Positions 7,564-16,548 are shown, counted from the stretch's first letter. The stretch is DNA of 64,000 nucleotides from Synechococcales cyanobacterium C42_A2020_086 (GCA_015272325.1 JACYLU010000010.1:48606-112605); one strand, 5' to 3'. The notes: generated from the sequence alone by a model not told the origin. Translations and numbers: made by a program.

Positions 7564-9324
7564 TTAGCGCTGCAGGCGAAAACTAGCTGCTGTGAGATTG
7601 CTATTTGCAGACCGGAAACCGTCAATCAGAGCGAACAGCCCACCTGTGCCAAAGCCTGCCAAAGCACCATTCGGATTGTAGTAGAGCCGTCCGCTGGAAC
7701 GCACATAAGTAATTAGGGCTTCGCTGATCTGGGCTGCTGCCTCAGACTCAACGCTGGCAAATTTGACTGTGCTGCCTAGTGCCGTGAAGGTAGTGCGGCT
7801 CAATACAATTTTGTCTCTGCTGCGTTCAAAGTCGGTAATCCGGTCACGCCCGTCGCTGGCTACAAACGCAGCTCCAGTGTTGAAGATGAAGTGATCTCGC
7901 CCGCTGCCGCCGGTGAGTCGGTCGCTGCCCGTGCCACCTGTCAGCCGATCGTCGCCACCTAGTCCGGTGAGAACATCCGCTCCATCATGACCATTGAGGC
8001 GATTGCGGGTATTGCTGCCGATTAGCGTATCGCGGAGCTGGGTGCCTTGGGCGTTATTAAAATTGCGAACTGAGGTTCGTATGGGTGGGCTGCTGTTAAT
8101 GATCAGGGTGCCGCGATCCAGGTTCACGCTAATCGACACATCTGCTTCTTGCGAACCGTCAATTTCGCCGGACTGCTGATTCGACCGCAGCAACACATAG
8201 CTACTTTGATTCAAGATAACCGAGGCATTGGCCGTAGCGCTGCTGGTGACAACATCGGGCTTGCCATCTTGGTTGAAATCGCCAATCGCGATATCTTTAG
8301 GAGCGGTTGCTATGCTAGCGAAGCGGGCCCTGCCAAACCCGCCCTTGCCATCTCCCAACAGCACCGCCATGATGCCCGAGCCATCTAGCGTTCCTGCCAG
8401 ATCTAGCGTTCCGTCACCGTTCAGATCCGCCGCAGCTAAGGTGCTGATGCCACCCCCAGCAGCCAGCAAAACGGCGCGATCAAACCGACCGTTGCCGTCA
8501 TTGAGTAAAACGCTGATATTGCCGGTGCTAGATTGCCCCGCATTGCCGGTGGCGATATCAAGATAGCCGTCGCGGTTAAAATCGCCGCTCACCAGCGACA
8601 CAGGATTGCTACCACTCACCAAGTAACCGAGTGGTTCCTCAAACCGGTTGTTGCCTTTGCCCCGCAGCAGTGATATCGAATTTGAGGCGGCGTCTGCGGT
8701 GACAATATCAAGCTTGCCGTCGCGGTCAAAATCGCCGGTCACCACATCAAAGGGTTGGGAACCACGGACGTTGACGGTCTCGGCATCGCGAAAGCGACCG
8801 TTGCCCTCGTTCAGCAGAATCGACACCGAGTTAGCTCCTACCGCAGCATTGGCGGCAACAAGATCGAGGCGACCATCCCGGTTAAAGTCACCTGTCGCTA
8901 CGGCATTAGGTTGATTACCCACTCGCAGCGAGGTGGCTGGCTGAAACGTACCGTCGCCATTGCCGATGAGCAGCGACAGAGTATTGGAACCAAAGTTGGC
9001 TGCCACTAAATCAGGAATGCCATCCCCGTTCAACTCTCCACTTACCGCTCCAAAAACACTCAAACCGCCGCTGTTCGTCGCCGGTGTCGGGATAAAACTG
9101 CCGTTACCGCTGCCGAGAAACAGCAGCAGATTATTTTGTAGCGCTGTGTTCGCTAGCGTGATCGCCAGATCCAGTCTGCCATCCTGATTAAAATCGTCTA
9201 CGACCACCGCCGCTGAAGAGCCACCCGTCGGCAGACGCGTCGCTGAGCCGAGTGCAAAGGAAGGATTGAAGAGGGTGCTAGCACCGCGAGACGTACGGGT
9301 AGACCGGAATGCAGAGGATATCAT
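7564..9324 (-). CDS. Secreted FG-GAP (VCBS) beta-propeller protein with C-terminal RTX repeats
   Basis: Of 586 residues, about 20-380 hold seven FG-GAP/VCBS repeats, each with a Ca-binding loop of DFNQDGRLDLA type (DFNQDG, ELNGDG, DFNRDG, DFDRDG, DFNRDG, DLNGDG, DFNQDG). Seven repeats would close one integrin-like seven-bladed propeller. Residues about 435-490 carry RTX nonapeptides (LNGHDGADVLTGLGGDDRL, GGTGSDRLTGGSGRDHFIF). The remaining C-terminal part, with GRDRITDFERSRDKIVLS, is the usual tail of type I secretion substrates. There is no N-terminal signal peptide, in agreement with type I export. No exporter genes are nearby. Likely a surface or extracellular Ca-dependent adhesin; partner unknown. 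Confidence 0.85.
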   Translation of the reverse strand: MISSAFRSTRTSRGASTLFNPSFALGSATRLPTGGSSAAVVVDDFNQDGRLDLAITLANTALQNNLLLFLGSGNGSFIPTPATNSGGLSVFGAVSGELNGDGIPDLVAANFGSNTLSLLIGNGDGTFQPATSLRVGNQPNAVATGDFNRDGRLDLVAANAAVGANSVSILLNEGNGRFRDAETVNVRGSQPFDVVTGDFDRDGKLDIVTADAASNSISLLRGKGNNRFEEPLGYLVSGSNPVSLVSGDFNRDGYLDIATGNAGQSSTGNISVLLNDGNGRFDRAVLLAAGGGISTLAAADLNGDGTLDLAGTLDGSGIMAVLLGDGKGGFGRARFASIATAPKDIAIGDFNQDGKPDVVTSSATANASVILNQSSYVLLRSNQQSGEIDGSQEADVSISVNLDRGTLIINSSPPIRTSVRNFNNAQGTQLRDTLIGSNTRNRLNGHDGADVLTGLGGDDRLTGGTGSDRLTGGSGRDHFIFNTGAAFVASDGRDRITDFERSRDKIVLSRTTFTALGSTVKFASVESEAAAQISEALITYVRSSGRLYYNPNGALAGFGTGGLFALIDGFRSANSNLTAASFRLQR

Positions 9325-9833
9325 AAGCTGTCAAGGGGTCAAGTTTGGGCAGCCCCTACCGATGGAGTTTTAGCGGCAATCATTCGCCTAGATCCTCCAT
9401 ATGCAGCGTGGGTCGATTCAGTTTAGACGTTAATCTTGATTCTGACAAGACTGTCATCCTCTGCAAGCGTAAGTGAGTCAGTTAGTGTGTTTGTGAGGTA
9501 TCTAGGTATGTCTTGCTGTGTGACTCCACTGGTGCAGGCAAACAGGCAGCAGTGTTCACAGAATCCTCAGCCCGTAGTCCATGCCCAACAGCTGCTTTGA
9601 GGCAAGGCAGCAAGAGCGACAGAATTAAACCGCAGAGCAGACGTCCTGTTTACAAACCAGTTTATTCACCAGTTTACAAACCAGATCCCTGCTCCACGGT
9701 GCTAGTTGTTGAGGTGACGCTGCTCAATCCAGCTAGGACACATCCAGGAAGCAGTAAATGTTCTGACTCCAGACTGATTTGAACTCCACTAGTCTAAATG
9801 ACGATTGAGAGAATTCGGCTAAAATGCAGCTGC
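9325..9833. other. Intergenic region, no supported gene
   Basis: Between two leftward genes lie 509 bp that should contain the promoter of the FG-GAP gene. A 13-bp unit GTTTACAAACCAG occurs at 9648-9660 and 9672-9684, separated by 11 bp of similar sequence. The 89-codon frame at 9513-9782 looks non-coding (low complexity around this repeat, no family pattern). Confidence 0.4.
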
Positions 9834-10916
9834 TCACGGGCAAGGGATACCTTCCGCACCTATTGGTGGTACACCATGAATAGGCGGCATCGGAACGGTG
9901 CTTCCCATGGACGGACCTTCACCCAAGGCTGAGCTTTGCATGGGGACATCATGAAAGCGTGGAGGTTGATTCAGTCCAGGTGACATAGAAGGGGCGAAAG
10001 GAGCGGAGAATGCACCTGCGGTGAGGGTAGGGAGATGGTGTTGAATCAATGCCAAAGAAATGGCAATGGTTGTGGCATTTCCAGGCATATGTGGATTAAC
10101 TGCGGTGTTGATGCCAATGACTTCTCCTTGTTGATTCAATAGCGGTCCACCAGAGTTACCGGGATGAACCTCTGCGTCGGTCAACAAAATACCATCTAAC
10201 GTCACTTTTTTGAGAACACCTCGGGTAACCACCTCAGGATTGGCATAAGGAGCACCAATTGCCCAGACCGGCTCTCCTTCTTGGGGCTGTGCACTCGCTA
10301 GTCGAGCTACGGGTAAATGGTTTGCTCCGCTGATTTTCACAAGTGCCAAGTCATTAAAAATTTCGCCGCTACCCGTGCCTGGATGCACCACGGTTGCCGA
10401 CAATTCACTCGCATCGGATAAACGTACTCGCCAGCCGTTTCTGCTACTCCCCTGCACTACATGGCTATTAGTCAGTACGAGACCATCAGCACTGAGGATG
10501 ACTCCTGAACCTACTGCTTGGTTATTGCTCAACATCACCACAGCGGTATTAGCTTCAGCAATTTCAGGAGGGGTATCGGGCGGCAGATCGGGATCCTGAA
10601 CCACGGGGCGTGCGTCAGATCGTTCCGTTTGTGGTGGCAGAACCGAAGGAGGATGGTCTGGCAAACCTGGGGACATCCAGCCCGGATGGGGAGCGGTTTG
10701 CTCTGCAGCTGAAAACGGTTCTGCATCAGGAGGTCCAAACCACGGCTGCCAAGGAGCATTGGCTATAGGAGCAGTTAGCAGTTTATTGACTGCGGCAATC
10801 ACAGCCGCAACGGTGACCAGCCGCAGCAATTCCGCTGAGCGGGGGCGAAGTCGTCGCTTTGTTTTTCTATGCGATTTTTTAAAGGAGCGGTGCTTAGGGC
10901 TTAAATGGGTAGTCAT
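9834..10916 (-). CDS. Membrane-anchored trypsin-like serine protease (S1C/HtrA-like, no PDZ)
   Basis: The protein has a very basic N-terminus (KHRSFKKSHRKTKRRLRPRS), a likely membrane segment (LLRLVTVAAVIAAVNKLL) and a Pro-rich linker. A protease domain follows at about residues 125-310. The catalytic triad is visible: His in LVLTNSHVV, Asp in FNDLALVKI, Ser in VHPGNSGGPLLNQQGEVIG. No PDZ domain follows; the last 60 residues are Pro/Met-rich and low in complexity. That separates it from the true HtrA at 41085. The start ATG 10916 is chosen because it opens the basic region; the frame continues 12 codons upstream without a ribosome site. Likely periplasmic or extracytoplasmic protein processing. 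Confidence 0.8.
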   Translation of the reverse strand: MTTHLSPKHRSFKKSHRKTKRRLRPRSAELLRLVTVAAVIAAVNKLLTAPIANAPWQPWFGPPDAEPFSAAEQTAPHPGWMSPGLPDHPPSVLPPQTERSDARPVVQDPDLPPDTPPEIAEANTAVVMLSNNQAVGSGVILSADGLVLTNSHVVQGSSRNGWRVRLSDASELSATVVHPGTGSGEIFNDLALVKISGANHLPVARLASAQPQEGEPVWAIGAPYANPEVVTRGVLKKVTLDGILLTDAEVHPGNSGGPLLNQQGEVIGINTAVNPHMPGNATTIAISLALIQHHLPTLTAGAFSAPFAPSMSPGLNQPPRFHDVPMQSSALGEGPSMGSTVPMPPIHGVPPIGAEGIPCP

Positions 10917-11242
10917 AGAGATTCGCAGCCTGAGAGATCGAGAAGAGGGCATTCAGCGACTAAATTCCAGGGATGGGCAACTCTAGACGTCCGCTTTAGA
11001 GGTCGAACTTTAGAAGTCGAATCATTCGCTGGCTGCAATAATTGTAAGAACAAATGTACTAATTTGCAAATCTCTTGCTGCCCTTTGCAATGAGGAGTGG
11101 TGGTCTGTCCGTAGCAAATCTCAGGAAAAATAAAAAACCAGCAGGTGCAACACCTACTGGGAGATAGCTCAATTCACTGATTCAAGTTACACCGATTGGT
11201 GTAGATTCAATCTGGTCTTATTACCCCTGATGAGACAACAGT
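10917..11242. other. Intergenic region containing the terminator of the downstream-strand gene
   Basis: Apart from the intrinsic terminator at 11126-11160, this 326-bp stretch holds only the promoter region of the trypsin-like protease gene. No ORF is supported. Confidence 0.4.
11126..11160 (-). terminator. Strong rho-independent terminator
   Basis: Read on the minus strand, CCAGTAGGTG, a TTG loop and CACCTGCTGG form a 10-bp stem with one mismatch, directly followed by TTTTTTATTTTT. It sits 83 bp past the stop of the gene at 11243-11782. Confidence 0.9.
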
Positions 11243-11782
11243 TCAACTATCTTGAGTCCTCCGTCCCCGTCGCCGTGCTGATACAGCCGTTGGCTTGGTA
11301 GCAGCCGCACTACTTTTGGTTTTGGTGCGGGTTGCAGTTTTGGCAGTGGTTTTCCGAGCTGAACCGCGGGTAGATTTGGCCATTTCTACGGGTTCTGGCT
11401 CTTCATCCCCCTCGGACTGAACGTCGGGCAGGGTAGCAGGAGCGAGAGCCGTCGCGGATTCAGCGGGGCTTGTTGTTTTGCGGGTTCGCCGCCCTGCCTT
11501 AGCTTTGGGTTGGGTCTGCCGCTTGCTGCGAGCCAAGTAGTATCTCAGCGAGGAAGGGGCAATTTTCATGCCTTGATCGCCCAGCATATCGGCAACATCT
11601 TCATAGGTATATCCCTTGTCGAGAGCAGCCGTGATGCTGTCTTGCATTAACTCTACTGCTTCGCGTAAGGATAAATTCTCCTTCGGCTTGTCGGGCAGGC
11701 TTTGCAATGCTTGGGCAGCCTGTTCGATTGCAGTTTGAGTTACTGGAGTCGAGTTAGATGGACGTCGTGTTGCAGTGGTCAT
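11243..11782 (-). CDS. Conserved cyanobacterial protein with basic, histone-H1-like tail
   Basis: This 179-residue protein has two parts. Residues about 15-85 form a small helical domain (IEQAAQALQSLPDKPKENLSLREAV, then DSITAALDKGYTYEDVADML and MKIAPSSLRYYLARSKR). Its 'GYTYEDVADML ... ISPSTLRYYL' logic is reminiscent of helix-turn-helix domains in plasmid mobilisation and DNA-binding proteins. Residues about 90-179 are a disordered tail rich in Lys, Arg, Thr and Ala (KAKAGRRTRKTTSP, KTTAKTATRTKTKSS, SARRRGRRTQ). The composition suggests nucleic-acid binding; this is inference. The gene is monocistronic, with its own terminator. An inverted repeat ATACGC-TCC-GCGTAT lies about 100 bp upstream of the start. 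Confidence 0.65.
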   Translation of the reverse strand: MTTATRRPSNSTPVTQTAIEQAAQALQSLPDKPKENLSLREAVELMQDSITAALDKGYTYEDVADMLGDQGMKIAPSSLRYYLARSKRQTQPKAKAGRRTRKTTSPAESATALAPATLPDVQSEGDEEPEPVEMAKSTRGSARKTTAKTATRTKTKSSAAATKPTAVSARRRGRRTQDS

Positions 11783-12142
11783 CGGTTGATTGAGTCGAGG
11801 TAAGTTTCCAGGTCACTACACGCCAATATTTGTTGCCATCTTTTTGTCCAAGATGCAATATATGTCGAGTAATGAATCAATAATATACGCTCCGCGTATT
11901 CCTGTGCATGTATGACCGCATGATTTTAGATATGCTGAGCCGCATTTAGCCAAGACTTTTGGCGTAATTTTCTGCGCAGAACCGCGTATACGGAATCTCG
12001 ACCAGACTAGGGAGAGGTAAATTGGCTACTTTATCTAACCAAAACGGGTTGGATAGAACAATCGAGCTATTACAGGAAAGCAACAGCAACAGGGAGACGG
12101 TCAGAACCCTGCCATGCCACCCTAGAATGCACTTTAGATGCA
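11783..12142. other. Intergenic region upstream of the basic-tailed protein gene
   Basis: The stretch is 360 bp. An operator-like inverted repeat ATACGC-TCC-GCGTAT lies at 11884-11898 in an AT-rich context. CGTATACG, a related palindrome, occurs around 11983. No coding potential was seen. Confidence 0.35.
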
Positions 12143-13066
12143 CTAGAGAAACAGGCTGAGCTGTAGGGATTGACTCAGGGCCTCCAAGAAGGCGATGCCG
12201 GCAATTGAGTTGCCTGCAGCATCTAGTGCTGGACTGTAGCAAGCAATCGCTCCTTGGCGCGGAACGACCGCTATTAGTGCACCGCTAATGCCCGACTTGA
12301 TGGGTAGGCCGATGGTCACTGCTGCCCGACCAGACGCTTCGTATAGGCCGCAGGTCAGCATCAGCGCATTCACAATTTGGCGATGGGGCAGTCGCACAGG
12401 TGGGATCTCTGCCTGAGTGCCAGCCAAGAGAGTACCTAAACGAGCCAAGTCCTGTACTTGTCCAGCTAGACAGCAAATGTGCTCATAAACATTCAGAGCG
12501 TGCTCCGCGTCGAGGATGGCACCCGAGGCAACTAGGTATTGCGACAGCATATAATTGCGCTCCCGCCCTGTAGAGCGAACCGAAGCCAAAGCAGACTGAT
12601 CCAAAAACAACTGGCAACCCGCCTGTTGATTCAACCATCGACAAAATTGCTGGCAACAGTCACTCGCATTCTGCCCTGGCAAGCGCGCTGCTAGCGTAAT
12701 CGCGCCACTGTTAATCATAGGGTTACGCGGTCGCCCCTTGTCTTGACGTAATTGATCAAGGGAATTGAAGGACTCATGGGAAGGATCTATTCCGACCCAC
12801 TGAAACACCGCTTCGGCACCAACCTGTTCTAGCAAGTACAGCAACACAAACGGTTTAATCACACTCATCAGGGGAAAGACGCACTCTTGATTCCCCACTC
12901 CCAGAGAAAATCCAGCCTCGGCCTCGATCCAGACTGCAAACCAGTCAGGGTTTGCCGTTGCCAGACACGGAATGCGCTTTGCCACGTGACCATACTTAGC
13001 CTGTGCTCTCGCTGATTCCATCCACGTCAAAAGCTGCGCCTGTGTCACTGCTGTCAAGGAATTCAC
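12143..13066 (-). CDS. glsA: Glutaminase (serine-dependent beta-lactamase fold)
   Basis: The enzyme hydrolyses L-glutamine to glutamate and ammonia in the cytosol. At 307 residues it has the normal length. Diagnostic stretches are the catalytic Ser-x-x-Lys in FPLMSVIKPF, GRPRNPMINSGAI, SIGRERNYMLSQYLVASG-like RSTGRERNYMLSQYL, NALMLTCGLYEASG, and GLPIKSGISGALIAVVPRQGAI. A GTG at 13066 is the start. No partner genes are adjacent; the neighbour is a divergent kinase gene 475 bp away. Nitrogen-linked regulation is plausible for a cyanobacterium, but no clear NtcA site was seen upstream. Confidence 0.95.
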   Translation of the reverse strand: MNSLTAVTQAQLLTWMESARAQAKYGHVAKRIPCLATANPDWFAVWIEAEAGFSLGVGNQECVFPLMSVIKPFVLLYLLEQVGAEAVFQWVGIDPSHESFNSLDQLRQDKGRPRNPMINSGAITLAARLPGQNASDCCQQFCRWLNQQAGCQLFLDQSALASVRSTGRERNYMLSQYLVASGAILDAEHALNVYEHICCLAGQVQDLARLGTLLAGTQAEIPPVRLPHRQIVNALMLTCGLYEASGRAAVTIGLPIKSGISGALIAVVPRQGAIACYSPALDAAGNSIAGIAFLEALSQSLQLSLFL

Positions 13067-13541
13067 CCGTTCGCCCCATGTTTACTATAGGTTTTCTACC
13101 ACTTGATTTCCCGTTTGCTGCATGGATGAGAGTTCATTGCTGGCGTTGCGCTTGTGTGATCCTACTAATCACAGTAGGTATATCTACATCTCCCCTTATA
13201 TCTCTCTCCTTTATACATTGGGAAATTTCAGCCCATTCAGAGTCGATCTACAAGTGATCAGCCTATCTTATGATGCTTCTTACAATCATAAAAATGAGTG
13301 GTGCTTGAGAAGCACGACCCGCTATTTCAAGGGGTATCCTAAGGTCGATGTACTTCGAGGGTGGCATGATTGGGAAGCCTGTGCCAACTCCAGTAACCTC
13401 TGGGTTTCTGGTATCCCAAGGTCGATGTACTCCGAGGGTGGCATGAAGTAAAGTAAGGAAGTCAGGGTGTGTGGTCGGCGATGCTCTACACCTTCTGGGT
13501 GAGCTTCTCTTCTCTTCTTTTCTTTGCGTTGCGGATAGGAA
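13067..13541. other. Divergent glsA / kinase intergenic region with 37-bp direct repeats
   Basis: The 475-bp gap is AT-richer than its neighbours in its left half. Its right half contains the pair of 37-bp direct repeats listed separately, just before the kinase gene. No ORF is supported. Confidence 0.5.
13333..13446 (+). repeat. Pair of 37-bp direct repeats upstream of the kinase gene
   Basis: 13333-13369 and 13410-13446 are identical at 35 of 37 positions; both begin GGTATCC and end GAGGGTGGCATGA, with starts 77 bp apart. They lie 96-209 bp upstream of the kinase start. They do not continue outside these limits. Confidence 0.85.
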
Positions 13542-15293
13542 TTGACCAGCTTGAACTTCGCGCAATCATTTCAGAAACTTGTTCCTCATTTGCGGCTTGG
13601 CGGACGCTATCAGGTCGTTCGCCCGCTAGGTTCTGGAGGGTTCAGTGAAACCTTTCTCGCCCAGGATACTCAACTGCCCGGACAGCCCTACTGCGTGATT
13701 AAGCAACTGAAACCCCACAGTCGGAATCTGGATCGCTGGCAGGTGGCAAAACGTCTGTTTGACACAGAAGCAGCCGTGCTTTACCGCCTAGGCGATCACG
13801 AGCGCATTCCACGGCTACTCGCCCACTTCGAAGACAATCAAAACTTTTACCTGGTTCAGGAATTCATTGAAGGCGAATCGCTACGACAAAAGCTAGCTGC
13901 TCAACGTCCTTGGTCTGAGGCGCGAGTGCTGGCACTGCTACGAGATATCTTGCAGATTTTGGTGTATGTGCATGGTCAGCAGGTGATCCACCGCGACATC
14001 AAGCCCTCGAATTTGATCTGTCGCCAAAGCGATGGTCGGATGGTGCTGATTGATTTTGGGGCGGTGAAGCAGGTGAGCACCCCCATGCCTGGACTCCCTG
14101 GATCTGAGGAGCACTCGCTGACTATTTCTATCGGTACCAACGGCTACATGCCCATCGAGCAGTTTAGCGGCACACCGCGTTTCAACAGTGACATTTATGC
14201 CGTTGGCATGATTGGCATCGAGGCGCTGACCGGGACACGCCCCAATCTGCTGAAACAAGATACGCACAGTGGAGAAGTTATCTGGCGTGAGAACTGGGAC
14301 GCTGGAGGCGGACTATCGGTTCCAGTGAGTGCTGAGCTGGCTGAGATTCTAGATACGATGGTGCGCTATCACTTCAAAGAGCGTTACCAAACCGCTGAAG
14401 AACCACTTCAGGCCATTGAAGCCCTGCTCGAGCGGCGTTCCGACATTGATCCAGACAAGGAACTAGCTGCCCTTGCCGCTCTATCTCCTACGACGATGCC
14501 AGCCTCTAGTCCGCCAGTCGTCTCGGTCCCAGCATCCTCGGCAGCAACACCTGCAGCAGGGCTATCGCTCGTGTTTGAAACGGCGCTAGCTTCTGCGGCT
14601 ACCTCAGTCTCTGCTCAGCTTGCAAGCTTAAGCACCTTTGTCAGCCGAACCATGCGGCATCTCCCTGGTCTTAAGCCAGCGGTGCAGCCAGAACCATCGC
14701 CTCCCGCCACTCAACTTCTTCCCACGGAAGCAGCCCATCCTGTGGCTTCGCCTACGCCGCGAACCGTACCAAGGCGCTGGCTGGCAGCCCTTGGGGGAGT
14801 GTCGGTTGTGGCAGTAGCCCTGTTTACCGTGCTGCAGTCGCGGGTTCCGCCCAATGTTAGCAAATCCCTCCTTGCAGAATTACCTTGCCAGGAACCTTCC
14901 CCGGCTGCCTTACCGTCTAGGGAACCCGACTTGATCTATTCCGATGGCACCCGTTACTACGGAGCTGTTGCCAATGGAGTTCCCGCCACGGGTCGCGGCA
15001 CGATGGTTTTCCCTACGGGCAATCGATACGATGGTGAGTTCCAGAACGGCAAACGCAACGGTTGCGGCACCTATAGCTTCGTCACCGGCCGACGCTATGT
15101 GGGGCAGTTCCAGAACGATCAGTTTCAGGGTCAAGGGTTGTGGCTACTAGACAATGGCGATCGCTATGTGGGAGGGTTTCAAGAGAACCGTTGCCACGGT
15201 GAAGGCACCTATCTGTTTGCCGACGGCAGAATCCAACGGGGAAGATGGCGGGATGGCAATCTGGAAGGTGGCAATTTGTCCTGTAATCCCTAA
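13542..15293 (+). CDS. Transmembrane Ser/Thr protein kinase with C-terminal MORN repeats
   Basis: Residues about 20-300 are a Hanks-type kinase. They show a glycine loop LGSGGFSETFLA, the ATP lysine in YCVIKQLK, catalytic loop VIHRDIKPSNL, metal-binding IDFGAVKQV, and the activation segment ending GTNGYMPIEQF. A Pro/Ala-rich linker leads to one membrane helix (WLAALGGVSVVAVALFTVL, about residue 420). Outside it, about 470-575, stand five MORN-type repeats (GTRYYGAVANG, GNRYDGEFQNGKRNG, GRRYVGQFQNDQFQG, GDRYVGGFQENRCHG, GRIQRGRWRDG). The MORN part is probably the periplasmic sensor or binding part. The TTG at 13542 is very close to AGGA; a TTG nine bases later has better spacing (10 nt) and may be the true start. 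The proline-rich peptide gene follows 193 bp later. Confidence 0.9.
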   Translation: MTSLNFAQSFQKLVPHLRLGGRYQVVRPLGSGGFSETFLAQDTQLPGQPYCVIKQLKPHSRNLDRWQVAKRLFDTEAAVLYRLGDHERIPRLLAHFEDNQNFYLVQEFIEGESLRQKLAAQRPWSEARVLALLRDILQILVYVHGQQVIHRDIKPSNLICRQSDGRMVLIDFGAVKQVSTPMPGLPGSEEHSLTISIGTNGYMPIEQFSGTPRFNSDIYAVGMIGIEALTGTRPNLLKQDTHSGEVIWRENWDAGGGLSVPVSAELAEILDTMVRYHFKERYQTAEEPLQAIEALLERRSDIDPDKELAALAALSPTTMPASSPPVVSVPASSAATPAAGLSLVFETALASAATSVSAQLASLSTFVSRTMRHLPGLKPAVQPEPSPPATQLLPTEAAHPVASPTPRTVPRRWLAALGGVSVVAVALFTVLQSRVPPNVSKSLLAELPCQEPSPAALPSREPDLIYSDGTRYYGAVANGVPATGRGTMVFPTGNRYDGEFQNGKRNGCGTYSFVTGRRYVGQFQNDQFQGQGLWLLDNGDRYVGGFQENRCHGEGTYLFADGRIQRGRWRDGNLEGGNLSCNP

Positions 15294-15485
15294 AGCCCTG
15301 GTTTGGGGCAAGGGATTGATCTCCATCATGGACTGAAAGAGAACGATCAAAACGATCAAGATGAGATCAGCCCAATCTCAAAAGACGCTCCTAGGCAATG
15401 CTAGGCACGGGTTAGATCAACACTGAACGGAATAATGCGGAATAATCTAGATAATCTGAGCTGTTTTGAACTGTTTGGAGGAGTG

Positions 15486-15878
15486 ATGCAGATCGTTAAA
15501 AGCCCAAAACTTGTCCTGCTGGTAATCGTGCTGCTCATGGCCGAGATGGGGTTTAACAGCCGGACTGGGATCGCCCAAGATGCACCCGATCCGACGCCGA
15601 CTGCCCCTACTGTACCGACTCCTGCACCGGCTCCTGTGCCTACACCCCAACCCACTCCGGTTCCTGCGCCCGCACCGGCTCCTGTGCCTACACCCCAGCC
15701 CACTCCGGTTCCTGCGCCCGCACCGGCTCCCGTTCCTGCTCCAACTCCTGCACCCCAGCCGGTTCCTGCGCCCGCACCAGCTCCTGTACCCCAGCCAACC
15801 CCTGCACCGACTCCGGTTCCTGCGCCCGCACCGGCTCCAACGCCAGGACCGACCCCCAGTCCTCGGGCACTCTGGTAG
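15486..15878 (+). CDS. Exported proline-rich repeat peptide
   Basis: ATG 15486 is chosen because GGAGG lies just upstream; the frame is open 17 codons further without support. The product is 130 residues. It has a signal peptide ([18 protein letters not shown]), then almost only Pro, Ala, Val, Thr and Gln in units such as [16 protein letters not shown], present at least three times nearly unchanged. The DNA units are also near-identical, so length variation by slippage is likely. Such extended Pro-rich segments act as stiff periplasmic spacers in TonB-like or wall-spanning proteins. There is no recognisable terminal domain. It ends 13 bp before the L,D-transpeptidase start, so the two are probably co-transcribed. 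Long antisense frames here (Gly/Ala or Arg/Ser repeats) are by-products. Confidence 0.65.
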   Translation: MQIVKSPKLVLLVIVLLMAEMGFNSRTGIAQDAPDPTPTAPTVPTPAPAPVPTPQPTPVPAPAPAPVPTPQPTPVPAPAPAPVPAPTPAPQPVPAPAPAPVPQPTPAPTPVPAPAPAPTPGPTPSPRALW

Positions 15879-15891
15879 CTGAGCCAAAGCG

Positions 15892-16548
15892 GTGGATCAA
15901 GACAACCTAGTGCATAACAACGGTCAAGACAACGTGAAACGACAGCGAGCTTGGTTAGGCGTAAACTGCCTAGGCATGATGCTGACCCTGGCTGCAACAG
16001 TTGCGCCGGCAGCAACCGCTTCTCCTTCGGTTCACTCACCTTCTGCCGCCGAAGGAACAGCCGAGCGAACCTTTAGGGAGGCGGCGCTCCCCGTACTGCC
16101 ACGCAGTCGTCCGGGAATTGAAGATTTGCCCCCCTTGCGACCGCTCTTTCCGGCATCTGCCGAGGTGCGGCTGGTGCTGAAACTCAAGGAGCGACGGCTC
16201 TATGTCTTTCAGGGGGAAGCGATTAAAGCCAGCTTTCCTGTTGCGGTGGGTAAACCGGGCTGGGAAACGCCAACTGGCTCGTTTCAGGTAACGGCAATGC
16301 TTCGCAATCCAGGCTGGACCAATCCTTTTACAGGTGAAGTGATGGCTCCAGGAGCAGATAATCCTTTGGGTGAGCGCTGGATCGGATTTTGGACCGATGG
16401 GCTAAACGATATCGGCTTCCACGGAACGCCCAATCGAGAGAGCATCGGGCAGGCGGCTTCCCACGGCTGTGTGCGGATGTTCAATGAGCATATTCGTCAG
16501 CTTTTTGAATGGGTTGATTTAGGCACTTCGGTAACGGTTGAGCCATAG
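15892..16548 (+). CDS. L,D-transpeptidase (YkuD domain)
   Basis: The enzyme would form 3-3 peptidoglycan cross-links or attach proteins to the wall, in the periplasm. Signal peptide around LGVNCLGMMLTLAATVAPAATA (residues about 22-44). The YkuD domain, about residues 90-217, begins VRLVLKLKERRLYVFQGE and contains VGKPGWETPTGSFQVT. The catalytic motif is complete: IGFHGTPN and SHGCVRM, with the nucleophile Cys near residue 190. GTG 15892 is the likely start. The close upstream proline-rich exported peptide could be a wall-attachment substrate or spacer; this is only suggested by position. Length (218) is normal for the minimal secreted type. Confidence 0.9.
   Translation: MDQDNLVHNNGQDNVKRQRAWLGVNCLGMMLTLAATVAPAATASPSVHSPSAAEGTAERTFREAALPVLPRSRPGIEDLPPLRPLFPASAEVRLVLKLKERRLYVFQGEAIKASFPVAVGKPGWETPTGSFQVTAMLRNPGWTNPFTGEVMAPGADNPLGERWIGFWTDGLNDIGFHGTPNRESIGQAASHGCVRMFNEHIRQLFEWVDLGTSVTVEP

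Noticed and set aside
9513..9782. 89-codon plus-strand ORF between the FG-GAP and protease genes
   Set aside because: No family pattern or ribosome site, and it overlaps a short direct repeat.
15401..16039. Minus-strand ORFs rich in Gly/Ala or Arg/Ser opposite the proline-rich gene
   Set aside because: They are the complement of the CCN-rich repeats; the plus-strand frame has a signal peptide and ribosome site.
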